Counted from the first letter of the stretch, positions 1 to 7,894 are shown. The stretch: 64,000 nt of DNA from Thiohalophilus sp. (GCF_034522235.1 NZ_JAXHLN010000003.1:2356001-2420000), one strand, 5' to 3'. Numbers and translations are program-made. The notes: generated by a model from the letters alone, not told the origin.

Positions 1-131
1 GGTCCAAGCAGGTCAACGACCGTATCGAGCTCATTGGGCAGCCGCTGTTCACGAATAACCCGATCATCATTATCAATTAAGGAGACCAGGCTGTTATTGC
101 TATGCAAATCGATTCCGCAGTACAGTGTCAT
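1..131 (-). CDS. IS110-family transposase, N-terminal fragment (cut by window edge)
   Basis: Reading the minus strand from ATG at 131 gives a protein starting MTLYCGIDLHSNN and continuing through a conserved RLPNELD stretch. GIDLHS contains the first catalytic Asp of the DEDD (RuvC-like) domain of IS110 transposases. A strong ribosome-binding site (GAGGAGG) lies about 7 bp upstream of the ATG. Only 43 codons are inside the window, so intactness cannot be judged. Confidence 0.85.
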   Translation of the reverse strand, partial: MTLYCGIDLHSNNSLVSLIDNDDRVIREQRLPNELDTVVDLLG

Positions 132-217
132 CGTCGCGCCTCCTCTGTTGTGAGCGTAAGCCCACGGAGTTTATCTCTGGATGCCTCCGCAGGGGAGGCG
201 ACGACTTATGATTTTCA
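1..217 (-). mobile_element. IS110-family element, 5' end only (runs off the window)
   Basis: The minus strand carries the start of an IS110-family transposase preceded by about 86 bp of non-coding DNA (132-217). That DNA ends exactly where a palindromic repeat begins at position 218. IS110 elements have no classical terminal inverted repeats. In the IS110 group the non-coding end upstream of the transposase encodes a bridge RNA, so the 132-217 stretch may be part of one; I see no independent proof. The boundary at 217/218 is inferred by comparing this repeat with its complete copies at 2540 and 3427. Confidence 0.7.
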
Positions 218-261
218 GTGACAAACGAGAATCATTCGTACTACTATGTGTCACCGACCCC
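218..261. repeat. Palindromic repeat, copy 1, left arm lost
   Basis: The segment shares its loop (acaaacgagaatcattcg) and right arm (TGTCACCGACCCC) with two complete copies at 2540-2596 and 3427-3482. Its left arm is reduced to GTGACA because the IS110 end abuts it at 217. The complete copies pair GGGGTCGGTGACA with TGTCACCGACCCC around a loop of about 25 nt. It lies against the stop codon of the minus-strand gene ending at 264. It could be a REP-type element or double as a terminator; I cannot decide which. Confidence 0.75.
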
Positions 262-263
262 TT

Positions 264-476
264 TTATTGGAATTGATGAAAGACATGCTTCCCATTTGGA
301 TCGGGTTTGCCTTGAAATATTGTGAACTTCGCCCCCTCGACATCCAAGCGCATGATTTGTCGTACGTCGGTAGGTTTGTTACCTTCACCTTGGTATTGAG
401 CTTGGTAATAGAAAACGTCGGCATGAGCAATACCAGCCACTAATACAGACAAGACCAGAAAAATAATGAATCGCAT
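264..476 (-). CDS. Small exported protein of unknown function, possibly truncated
   Basis: A 70-residue protein starting MRFIIFLVLSVLVAGIAHA has a clear Sec signal peptide (AHA cleavage site) followed by a mature part of about 50 residues. I do not recognise a family. The TAA stop overlaps the first bases of the palindromic repeat at 218-261, so the natural C-terminus may have been replaced when that repeat arrived. An IS256-family element sits 34 bp upstream of the start codon (510) and probably separates the gene from its promoter. The minus-strand frame stays open into the insertion sequence, but the signal peptide marks ATG 476 as the start. Confidence 0.55.
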   Translation of the reverse strand: MRFIIFLVLSVLVAGIAHADVFYYQAQYQGEGNKPTDVRQIMRLDVEGAKFTIFQGKPDPNGKHVFHQFQ

Positions 477-509
477 TGTAGCACCCCATATTTGAAAGCG
501 GCTCGGGAT

Positions 510-1837
510 GAGACTGTAAATTAAATTGTGTAACTGCTCAAAGTCCCATACCCTTGATAATAAAGGAGAAGACACATGAGCAGAAGAACAAAAACCAAAA
601 CCGATCTCGACCCGCAGCTTGAAGAACTGGTCAAGGCAGTCAAAACGCCAGAACAGCTTGCCGCATTGACCCAGCAGCTTCAGCAAAAAGCCTTTGAGGC
701 CATGCTCGAAGGCGAGATGACTGACCATCTCGGCTATCCCAAGCACGCCACAGCCGGCCACAACACCGGCAACAGCCGTAACGGGTATAGCGCCAAAACC
801 CTCAAAGGCGAACAGGGCGCACTGACCCTCGATGTGCCTCGAGACCGTAACGGCGAGTTTGAGCCGCTCATTATTCCCAAGGGGCAGACGCGTCTGCCGA
901 TGTTCAACGATAAAATCCTGGCGCTCTACAGTCGGGGCATGAGTACCCGCGATATCGTTGCCATGCTACTAGAGCTCTACGGCGTCGAGGTTTCCCCTAC
1001 GCTCATCTCCCAGGTCACCGCGCAGGTGATTGAGGAAGTGCAGCAGTGGCAGTGCCGACCGCTGGACGAGATCTATCCCATCGTCTATCTGGACTGCATC
1101 CACATCAAGATCCGCCAGGACAAGCGGGTCAGCAACAAGGCCATCTATCTGGCGCTGGGTATCAACCTGGACGGCCAGAAAGAACTGCTGGGGCTCTGGC
1201 TCAATGAGAACGAGGGGGCTAAGTTCTGGTTGTCCGTGTTGACCGAACTCCAGCAGCGGGGTGTCCGGGATATCTTTATCGCCGCCGTGGACGGTCTGAC
1301 CGGCTTCCCCGAGGCGATCAATACCGTCTACCCCAAAACAAAAATCCAGCTGTGTATCGTCCACATGGTGCGCAACTCGCTGAAGTTCGTGGCCTGGAAA
1401 CAGCGCAAGGCGGTCGCCGCGGATTTGAAAAAGATCTACACCTCCCTGACGGTGGCCGAAGCCGAGCAGGAGCTCGACGCCTTTGCGGCTCGCTGGGATG
1501 ATCAGTTCCCGTCGATCAGTGCCAGCTGGCGGCGACACTGGCCCAACCTGATTACCCTGTTCGACTATCCGGATGACATCCGTCGGGTGATCTACACGAC
1601 CAACGCCATCGAATCACTGAACAGCGTGATCCGCAAGGCGGTCAAAAATCGCAAGGTTTTCCCTAACGATGAATCCGCCCTCAAGGTCGTCTACCTGGCC
1701 ATCCAGGCGGCATCGAAAAAATGGACCATGCCCATTCACCATTGGAAGAACGCGCTCAATCGCTTTATGATTGAATTCCCGGACAGAATGCCGGAGCAGT
1801 TCTAAGCGGGCAGTTACACAGAATTATTTACAGTCTC
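510..1837 (+). mobile_element. IS256-family insertion sequence, copy A, complete
   Basis: The element is 1328 bp. Its ends are imperfect inverted repeats: GAGACTGTAAATTAAATTG at the left, and a right end whose complement reads GAGACTGTAAATAATTCTG; both continue TGTAACTGC. It is flanked by a perfect 8-bp target duplication CTCGGGAT at 502-509 and 1838-1845, the size expected for this family. One intact transposase gene fills the interior. Copy B at 4045-5372 has the same length and encodes an identical protein, so both are recent arrivals. Confidence 0.95.
576..1805 (+). CDS. IS256-family (mutator-type) transposase, copy A
   Basis: The 409-residue protein has the IS256/mutator DDE catalytic set: Asp173 in YLDCIHIK, Asp239 in AAVDGLTGFPEAI, and Glu346 in TTNAIESLNS, with the family's C/H motif (LCIVHMVRNSLK) between. 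Length is normal for the family and there is no frameshift. The ATG follows GGAGAAG by a suitable distance. The enzyme acts on the terminal repeats at 510 and 1837. The protein is identical to that of copy B. Confidence 0.95.
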   Translation: MSRRTKTKTDLDPQLEELVKAVKTPEQLAALTQQLQQKAFEAMLEGEMTDHLGYPKHATAGHNTGNSRNGYSAKTLKGEQGALTLDVPRDRNGEFEPLIIPKGQTRLPMFNDKILALYSRGMSTRDIVAMLLELYGVEVSPTLISQVTAQVIEEVQQWQCRPLDEIYPIVYLDCIHIKIRQDKRVSNKAIYLALGINLDGQKELLGLWLNENEGAKFWLSVLTELQQRGVRDIFIAAVDGLTGFPEAINTVYPKTKIQLCIVHMVRNSLKFVAWKQRKAVAADLKKIYTSLTVAEAEQELDAFAARWDDQFPSISASWRRHWPNLITLFDYPDDIRRVIYTTNAIESLNSVIRKAVKNRKVFPNDESALKVVYLAIQAASKKWTMPIHHWKNALNRFMIEFPDRMPEQF

Positions 1838-1870
1838 CTCGGGATTACAATTTAATCACCCTCATCCCCA

Positions 1871-2224
1871 TCAGCCCGCATGAATCTCAAACTCCGTCGC
1901 CCTCGCTATCGGCACAATCCGCTTGTCTTTCTTTTTCAACTCAACAAACCCATAGCTTTCCAGTGTCCTGAGCGTGCGCGACAGATTACTCGGTTGGCGA
2001 TTAGTTGCCTTTGCCAGGTCCTGCATCGACTCCGGTTTCAGATTTGCAATCACATGCAGCAGATTCCGATTTTTATCACTCAGCACTTCCGCCATTGACT
2101 TCATCGAGGTAAACCAGACTTTGGGTTCGCTTTTTTTAGGCTTGTATTCACCCTTGGCGATTGCCAGCATTCTCTGGCGGATTTTTTCCTGCGGCATAAT
2201 ACCGATCACAATTTTCTTCATCAC
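1871..2224 (-). CDS. HTH protein of the TumA/HVO_A0114 antitoxin-regulator type
   Basis: The 117-residue protein contains a winged-HTH MarR-like region in its second half (residues about 65-110: DLAKATNRQPSNLSRTL then LESYGFVELKKKD). The N-terminus (KIVIGIMPQEKIRQRMLAIA, then a KVWFTSMKSMAEVLSDKNR segment) is typical of the HVO_A0114 family. Members of this family act as antitoxin/repressor (TumA) beside a TumE toxin. No TumE-like gene is visible upstream; a small protein at 2266-2484 occupies that place instead. IS256 copy A lies just downstream. Two adjacent ATGs (2224, 2221) are possible starts. Confident about the HTH, less so about the role. Confidence 0.75.
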   Translation of the reverse strand: MMKKIVIGIMPQEKIRQRMLAIAKGEYKPKKSEPKVWFTSMKSMAEVLSDKNRNLLHVIANLKPESMQDLAKATNRQPSNLSRTLRTLESYGFVELKKKDKRIVPIARATEFEIHAG

Positions 2225-2265
2225 ATCTATCCCGGAATTTTTCAGCCCATGTCCAGTTCTTTGTG

Positions 2266-2484
2266 TTATTGATGCGCGACCGGCCGGAGTTCATAAATCC
2301 GTCCATATTTGGCGGCTGATTCCAAATCCCCGTGTCGCAGGGCATCCCGCACATCGTCCAGTTTGCAGGCATCTTCAACGCTAAGATACGGCGACCACCC
2401 CGTGTCGTCTTCCAGCAATTCAACATCAACCTCGGCCACATACTGGCCTTCATGGACATACTTCGATTTTTTGCGATGTTTCAT
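2266..2484 (-). CDS. Small conserved protein, possible toxin-antitoxin component
   Basis: This 72-residue acidic protein starts MKHRKKSKYVHEGQYVAEV and contains the stretches GWSPYLSVEDACKLDDVR and ALRHGDL. I have an impression of similar small proteins in toxin-antitoxin-like contexts in other Proteobacteria, but I cannot name a family. It lies 41 bp upstream of the HTH gene on the same strand and may be cotranscribed with it. The frame can be read further upstream to 2586 through the palindromic repeat, but the family-like start and composition argue for ATG 2484. Confidence 0.6.
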   Translation of the reverse strand: MKHRKKSKYVHEGQYVAEVDVELLEDDTGWSPYLSVEDACKLDDVRDALRHGDLESAAKYGRIYELRPVAHQ

Positions 2485-2539
2485 CGTTACTGCCTCCGCG
2501 TGAATGTTTGATCCCATCGTCCTGGATCCGGGCGATATT

Positions 2540-2596
2540 AAAGGGGTCGGTGACAAACGAGAATCATTCGTACTACCATGTGTCACCGACCCCTTT
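2540..2596. repeat. Palindromic repeat, copy 2 (complete)
   Basis: AAAGGGGTCGGTGACA pairs with TGTCACCGACCCCTTT across a loop of about 25 nt that matches copies 1 and 3. It begins 3-4 bp after the stop codon of the minus-strand gene 2600-3364. With its run of T after the stem on the minus strand it could terminate that gene. Sequence and size fit a REP-like element. I found no matching transposase gene in the window. Confidence 0.85.
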
Positions 2597-2599
2597 TAT

Positions 2600-3364
2600 T
2601 TATTCATCTGATAACAATAATTGACGGAGCTCTTCGCGCAACCTCTTTTCGCCCACTATTTTCTCAACAAACTCTATTCTCGACTTTGTGCTAATATTAT
2701 GTGTACAAACAAATTGTTTATTTGTCCCTTCGTGATTTAATACCGATTTAGAAGATAAGCCGCACTGCGCGATAGACGCCTCCTCAAACATTGGACTCAT
2801 TATCCCTATATCTTTCTTGTCATTTATTGTTAAGCGATATGAATCAACTGATGATTTTGATATCATTTTATCTATTATTTTTGTTGGCACCGAATTATTT
2901 ATCAAGTACTCCCTGACATTCTCTATAGCTGACTGATGTGATTTGGATATATCTGAGAAGATGTTGTTTTCGTATGCCTTTTTTTCCGGATACGGCCTAT
3001 GAATAAGAATATCTCCAGATCCATATCGAATCGACCCAGCGACAAAAATCAAAAAACACGAACTTGCGCATACCGCATCTTTATCTACCATTGTTATTAA
3101 AGATGCTTTATTAACAACCCTTGCTATGCGTAATGCTTCAGATACTGAGCCCCCTTTGGAATTTAAAACTATAGTTCCAGCCTTTACGAATGTTGCTGGA
3201 CTATTTCTAACCAAACTCATAAAACGGTCATAATCTCCCGCACTAATATTTCCTTGCATTTCAATTTCCAGCGCCTCAGAATCAGTCTTAGTTATAAAGA
3301 ACTCTGCTGCGGATAGACTCTTTGCAAAAAGCAGTAATACTATAATTATCTGTTTACTCCACAT
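2600..3364 (-). CDS. Periplasmic ClpP/crotonase-fold protein (COG3904-like)
   Basis: The 254-residue protein has an N-terminal signal peptide (IIIVLLLFAKSLSAA). It then shows the periplasmic ClpP-like pattern: LNSKGGSVSEALRIARVV around residues 68-85 and CASSCFLIFVAGSIRY around 100-115, followed by ILIHRPY. In the ClpP fold the SS in CASSCF occupies the nucleophile position, and the His in IHRP is the likely second catalytic residue. Substrate is unknown. The gene is distinctly AT-rich compared with the rest of the window and is bracketed by palindromic repeats (2540 and 3427), which suggests horizontal acquisition. Confidence 0.7.
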   Translation of the reverse strand: MWSKQIIIVLLLFAKSLSAAEFFITKTDSEALEIEMQGNISAGDYDRFMSLVRNSPATFVKAGTIVLNSKGGSVSEALRIARVVNKASLITMVDKDAVCASSCFLIFVAGSIRYGSGDILIHRPYPEKKAYENNIFSDISKSHQSAIENVREYLINNSVPTKIIDKMISKSSVDSYRLTINDKKDIGIMSPMFEEASIAQCGLSSKSVLNHEGTNKQFVCTHNISTKSRIEFVEKIVGEKRLREELRQLLLSDE

Positions 3365-3426
3365 GCACGCCCCTTTTTTCTCTACGATAGATTAACGATT
3401 CTTGCGCAACACTCTGCTCACGGCGT

Positions 3427-3482
3427 AAAAGGGGTCGGTGACAAACGAGAATTATTCGTACTACCATGTGTCACCGACCCCC
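3427..3482. repeat. Palindromic repeat, copy 3 (complete)
   Basis: The stem GGGGTCGGTGACA / TGTCACCGACCCC matches copy 2 exactly, and the loop differs at one visible base (attattcg for atcattcg). It lies inside the 3' end of the interrupted membrane-protein gene, so it is translated in that frame. Confidence 0.85.
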
Positions 3483-4044
3483 TTCGATCCCAAGGTTTGT
3501 CATTTATTGAAACAAGTTCAAGCAACCTCAACTGCTCTTCATTTAGTGAATCAATAGGTATGTCATCTATTTTACTGTCGCTAGACAATTTGCTATCACT
3601 TCTAGGCTCTGACTCATTATCCCTGCTTAGCTCATCAGCCAGATCTTTTAATCTTTGTATTTCTGCATTTTTTCTTTCTATCTCATTCTCATGCTCAATT
3701 TCTAGAACCGCCATCTTTCTGCGGATTTTTCTCGACTCCTCATGAGTCAAAGGTGTCTCATCTTCTATTCTTTGTTTTATCTCTTTTAATTCTTTTTGTC
3801 TTTCTCTGGCAAAACTATATACAAGCTTAGCTGGATACGGATAAATAAATATAAAAGCAATCGCCGTGACTAATGGATAGATAGCGCCAATCAATAAGCA
3901 TTTATAGATATCTGGATACAAAAATGTTGATATATAAGTAAATTTCTCATCCACCCTTAAAGATGAGAATATTGTGACCAAAAATTTATAATTCCAAATC
4001 ACCCAAGAAACCGCAAATGTGCCGAATAACGGACTTGTTGTTCT

Positions 4045-5372
4045 GAGACTGTAAATAATTCTGTGTAACTGCCCGCTTAGAACTGCTCCGGCATTCTGTC
4101 CGGGAATTCAATCATAAAGCGATTGAGCGCGTTCTTCCAATGGTGAATGGGCATGGTCCATTTTTTCGATGCCGCCTGGATGGCCAGGTAGACGACCTTG
4201 AGGGCGGATTCATCGTTAGGGAAAACCTTGCGATTTTTGACCGCCTTGCGGATCACGCTGTTCAGTGATTCGATGGCGTTGGTCGTGTAGATCACCCGAC
4301 GGATGTCATCCGGATAGTCGAACAGGGTAATCAGGTTGGGCCAGTGTCGCCGCCAGCTGGCACTGATCGACGGGAACTGATCATCCCAGCGAGCCGCAAA
4401 GGCGTCGAGCTCCTGCTCGGCTTCGGCCACCGTCAGGGAGGTGTAGATCTTTTTCAAATCCGCGGCGACCGCCTTGCGCTGTTTCCAGGCCACGAACTTC
4501 AGCGAGTTGCGCACCATGTGGACGATACACAGCTGGATTTTTGTTTTGGGGTAGACGGTATTGATCGCCTCGGGGAAGCCGGTCAGACCGTCCACGGCGG
4601 CGATAAAGATATCCCGGACACCCCGCTGCTGGAGTTCGGTCAACACGGACAACCAGAACTTAGCCCCCTCGTTCTCATTGAGCCAGAGCCCCAGCAGTTC
4701 TTTCTGGCCGTCCAGGTTGATACCCAGCGCCAGATAGATGGCCTTGTTGCTGACCCGCTTGTCCTGGCGGATCTTGATGTGGATGCAGTCCAGATAGACG
4801 ATGGGATAGATCTCGTCCAGCGGTCGGCACTGCCACTGCTGCACTTCCTCAATCACCTGCGCGGTGACCTGGGAGATGAGCGTAGGGGAAACCTCGACGC
4901 CGTAGAGCTCTAGTAGCATGGCAACGATATCGCGGGTACTCATGCCCCGACTGTAGAGCGCCAGGATTTTATCGTTGAACATCGGCAGACGCGTCTGCCC
5001 CTTGGGAATAATGAGCGGCTCAAACTCGCCGTTACGGTCTCGAGGCACATCGAGGGTCAGTGCGCCCTGTTCGCCTTTGAGGGTTTTGGCGCTATACCCG
5101 TTACGGCTGTTGCCGGTGTTGTGGCCGGCTGTGGCGTGCTTGGGATAGCCGAGATGGTCAGTCATCTCGCCTTCGAGCATGGCCTCAAAGGCTTTTTGCT
5201 GAAGCTGCTGGGTCAATGCGGCAAGCTGTTCTGGCGTTTTGACTGCCTTGACCAGTTCTTCAAGCTGCGGGTCGAGATCGGTTTTGGTTTTTGTTCTTCT
5301 GCTCATGTGTCTTCTCCTTTATTATCAAGGGTATGGGACTTTGAGCAGTTACACAATTTAATTTACAGTCTC
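4045..5372 (-). mobile_element. IS256-family insertion sequence, copy B, complete
   Basis: The element is 1328 bp, the same length as copy A but in the opposite orientation. It is bounded by the same terminal repeats (GAGACTGTAAATAATTCTG on the left, complement of GAGACTGTAAATTAAATTG on the right). A perfect 8-bp duplication GTTGTTCT lies at 4037-4044 and 5373-5380. It splits the gene 3418-5422. Confidence 0.95.
4077..5306 (-). CDS. IS256-family transposase, copy B
   Basis: The 409-residue product is identical to that of copy A (576-1805) and keeps the DDE residues Asp173, Asp239 and Glu346. The identity of both copies points to recent transposition within this genome. Confidence 0.95.
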   Translation of the reverse strand: MSRRTKTKTDLDPQLEELVKAVKTPEQLAALTQQLQQKAFEAMLEGEMTDHLGYPKHATAGHNTGNSRNGYSAKTLKGEQGALTLDVPRDRNGEFEPLIIPKGQTRLPMFNDKILALYSRGMSTRDIVAMLLELYGVEVSPTLISQVTAQVIEEVQQWQCRPLDEIYPIVYLDCIHIKIRQDKRVSNKAIYLALGINLDGQKELLGLWLNENEGAKFWLSVLTELQQRGVRDIFIAAVDGLTGFPEAINTVYPKTKIQLCIVHMVRNSLKFVAWKQRKAVAADLKKIYTSLTVAEAEQELDAFAARWDDQFPSISASWRRHWPNLITLFDYPDDIRRVIYTTNAIESLNSVIRKAVKNRKVFPNDESALKVVYLAIQAASKKWTMPIHHWKNALNRFMIEFPDRMPEQF

Positions 5373-6218
5373 GTTGTTCTTTCATAAAGATGAATTTTTA
5401 TTGAATTTATTAGTTCTTGCATCGAGTTTCTCTACTTTCAAAGAGACCGATAATACACGGTGTATATTTGTGTCACCATGTTTGATCGACCCATTTCATT
5501 ATCAAATATATATTATCCTAACCATCTATCCGCTAGCCTTGCGGGAAATCTTCCTTAATACACCTTTCACCATTACATCAAGCTGGCTATTTTTTTGATA
5601 ATCCCCAGGCACTGCATAATTTACACGATCTTCAGCTATTAATTTTTCAATTTTGTCCTGACTACTAGCTTGATACCAATTATCCACATCAAACACTGCA
5701 ATACTACATCCACCTTGCTCTTTTACTAACCTCATACATGGTATATCAGTATCGCCATCCCCCACATATATCATACGATCAAAAGGGACGGGTCTCCTCT
5801 CGCGTTCTACATACTCATTCACTGACGCATCGTTATAACAGTTAAGCACCCCCTTATTGATACGAAATATGAACTGAGTCTTCGTTGTATAATTAATAGC
5901 TACAGCAGGCCATTTTGCATATCTACTTTTAGGATCATAATGATATTTACACCCGAATATATGTCTAAAGTGTTTAGCAATTGACGTACCCAATATCATC
6001 TCTTCAATTCCACTAGAAACAATATAATGTTCTAGAAGTATATTCTGTGTACTTGCATAGCGATTTATACGTTCAAACCATTCTTCTACTCCAGGGAAAA
6101 GCGGGATTTTAGCTCCGTGAAGCTTCAGCTTTTCAGGCATTAACTCTTCTCGTTTTTTGACAATTCTTGCTTGAAGAGCAAGCATTCCAAGATAGGTTAA
6201 AATCCCGTCAGCATCTCT

Positions 6219-7516
6219 GGTAGTGTTCAGAATTCTGTGTCATTCCATTAAACTGTCTATAAAAGGTATGACACATGAAAAAACAAATCAACTTCGACAT
6301 GGATGCGGCGCTCAAGGCGTTGCGTGAAGGCCAGGACCTCAGTGGCAAGGACGGGGTCCTCACCCCGCTGATCAAGCAGCTCACCGAAGCGGCCATGCAA
6401 GCCGAGCTGGAGACGCATCTGGACGCCCAAGAGACGCCCAATCGCAAAAATGGCAGCACCTCAAAAACCATGAAAAGCGCCGCCGGGCCATTTGAGTTGG
6501 ACACCCCTCGCGACCGGGCCGGGACCTTTGAGCCGCAGCTGGTCAAAAAGCACCAGACACATCTGACCGATGAGCTCGAACGCAAGGTCATTGCGTTGTT
6601 TGCTCTGGGTATGAGCTATCAGGACATCCGCGACCACATTGGTGACATGTACGGCATCGCGCTGTCCAATGGCACCCTCAATGCCGTCACCGACAAGCTC
6701 CTGCCCGAGCTGGCCGCCTGGCGGGAACGGGACCTGGAGGCCATCTATCCGATTGTCTGGCTCGACGCCATCCATTACAAAATCAAGGAGAACGGCCGGT
6801 ATGTTAGCAAGGCCATCTACACCATCCTGGGCCTGAACATCGACGGCAAAAAAGAGCTGCTGGGCCTGTATCTGTCGGACACCGAAGGCGCCCACCACTG
6901 GCTGAGCGTGCTCACCGATCTGCATAACCGGGGTGTCAAGGACATTCTGATCGCCTGCGTGGACGGCCTCAAGGGCTTTCCCGAGGCCATCGAAAGCCTC
7001 TACCCCGATACCGAGATCCAGCACTGCATCATTCACCAGATCCGAAACTCGCTAAAGTACGTCGGCTCGAAAAATCACAAAGCCTTCATGGCCGATCTCA
7101 AAACCGTCTATAAAGCCGCCACCCTCAATGCCGCCGAGACAGCCCTGGATGAACTGGAAGCCAAATGGGGTGACAAGTACCCCATGGTGATCCAGTCCTG
7201 GCGCAGTAAATGGCCTACGCTATCGGCCTATTTCAAATATCCGGACTACGTGCGCACCGCCATTTACACCACCAATGCCGTCGAAGCCGTGCATCGTCAG
7301 TTCCGCAAGCTGACCAAAACCAAGGGCGGGTTCGCCAATGAAAACAGCTTACTCAAATTACTCTATGCCGGTATACTCAAGGCGTCCGAGCGCTGGACGC
7401 ACCCGGTGAAAAACTGGAACCTGACCCTCTCGCAACTGGCGATCCATTTTGAGGGCAGGCTGGAAAAACATATTGAGCTATAAGTGCTTCGGTGACACAG
7501 AGTTTTGAACACCCTC
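6219..7516 (+). mobile_element. IS256-family insertion sequence of a second type, complete
   Basis: The element is 1298 bp. Its ends match as GGTAGTGTTC (left) and GAGGGTGTTC (right, complement), followed by near-identical inner repeats ending TGTGTCA. It is flanked by a perfect 8-bp duplication GCATCTCT at 6211-6218 and 7517-7524. The precise ends were set by the duplication, because the best-matching repeat core starts four bases further in. It is clearly different from copies A and B. Confidence 0.9.
6275..7483 (+). CDS. IS256-family transposase (second type)
   Basis: The 402-residue transposase has the mutator DDE set at Asp164 (VWLDAIHYK), Asp230 (ACVDGLKGFPEAI) and Glu337 (TTNAVEAVHRQ), with the CIIHQIRNSLK motif between. 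It shares the fold and motifs of the copy A/B enzyme but the two are clearly different proteins. It appears intact. Confidence 0.95.
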   Translation: MKKQINFDMDAALKALREGQDLSGKDGVLTPLIKQLTEAAMQAELETHLDAQETPNRKNGSTSKTMKSAAGPFELDTPRDRAGTFEPQLVKKHQTHLTDELERKVIALFALGMSYQDIRDHIGDMYGIALSNGTLNAVTDKLLPELAAWRERDLEAIYPIVWLDAIHYKIKENGRYVSKAIYTILGLNIDGKKELLGLYLSDTEGAHHWLSVLTDLHNRGVKDILIACVDGLKGFPEAIESLYPDTEIQHCIIHQIRNSLKYVGSKNHKAFMADLKTVYKAATLNAAETALDELEAKWGDKYPMVIQSWRSKWPTLSAYFKYPDYVRTAIYTTNAVEAVHRQFRKLTKTKGGFANENSLLKLLYAGILKASERWTHPVKNWNLTLSQLAIHFEGRLEKHIEL

Positions 7517-7894
7517 GCATCTCTGTCTTCCGTCTCATCCGAGACTTTTTCCCAGAATTTTTTGGCATTCGTTATTCCAAGCTCATTCATTAATCCATGT
7601 TCAGCACAATTCCCTTTAGCTAGAGTTCCATCAAAATCATATACAACAGCAGCATTGATTGAATGGCTAATTGATGATGTCATTTTTCTATCTTTTATCT
7701 ATCTGTTTGCTTTAAGGTTGCGACACTTGGTGTCAGAGTAAAATTATTTACAGGAGTGAATAACAACGAGGTTTTACACTACTATCAGATACGCTCTTCT
7801 CTTCTCTTCCCTCACCAAACCCTACCCCACCCAATCCACGAAGAAAATCAGGGTATTCCCTAATACTAGACAAAATTTGCGGGATTTCGAGGAA

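Larger units (their letters stand above)
3418..5422 (-). pseudogene. Membrane/coiled-coil protein gene interrupted by IS256 copy B
   Basis: The C-terminal fragment spans 3418-4044 and the N-terminal fragment 5373-5422. Removing the IS (4045-5372) and one copy of the 8-bp duplication GTTGTTCT joins them in frame. The protein then starts MQELINSIKIHLYERTTSPL and continues FGTFAVSWVIWNYK. It has one or two transmembrane segments (SWVIWNYKFLVTIF; LIGAIYPLVTAIAFIFIY), then a charged coiled coil (ARERQKELKEIKQRIEDE, IERKNAEIQRLKDLADEL). Similar proteins with an N-terminal (N/S)P(F/L)xGTF motif occur in many Gammaproteobacteria with unknown function. The last 20 or so codons (GSVTHGSTNNSRLSP) are encoded by palindromic repeat copy 3, so the C-terminus is also altered. 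Confidence 0.85.
5526..7683 (-). pseudogene. HAD-superfamily hydrolase gene interrupted by an IS256-family element
   Basis: The N-terminal part (7517-7683) carries the HAD nucleophile motif VVYDFDGTLAKGNC. The C-terminal part (5526-6218) carries motif II (HYIVSSG) and motif IV (YVGDGDTDIPC). Deleting the element at 6219-7516 and one copy of its 8-bp duplication GCATCTCT restores the frame through SDETEDRDADGILTYLGM. The reconstructed enzyme would be about 280 residues with all four HAD motifs, probably a phosphatase. The substrate cannot be told from sequence. The downstream fragment has an internal ATG but lacks motif I, so it should be inactive. The gene is AT-rich like the rest of the island. 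Confidence 0.88.

Noticed and set aside
2484-2586. Upstream extension of the small gene to 2586
   Set aside because: The added residues (THGSTNDSRLSPTP) are the translated palindromic repeat, as also seen at 3430-3480.
218-3482. Integron cassette array with attC sites
   Set aside because: The repeats are palindromic and sit at gene ends, but I find no GTTRRRY/RYYYAAC core sites and no integrase.
510-5372. Composite transposon bounded by IS256 copies A and B
   Set aside because: Each IS has its own different 8-bp target duplication and each interrupts separate sequence. A composite would share one duplication at the outer ends.
5470-5500. Fourth copy of the GGGGTCGGTGACA palindrome
   Set aside because: TGTCACC and GACCC are present but separated by extra bases, and no left arm is seen. 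Too degenerate to claim.
6223-7512. Tighter ends for the second IS type, at the best-matching GTGTTC repeats
   Set aside because: With these ends there is no flanking duplication. Moving each end out by four bases gives a perfect 8-bp duplication, and removing it restores the HAD frame.
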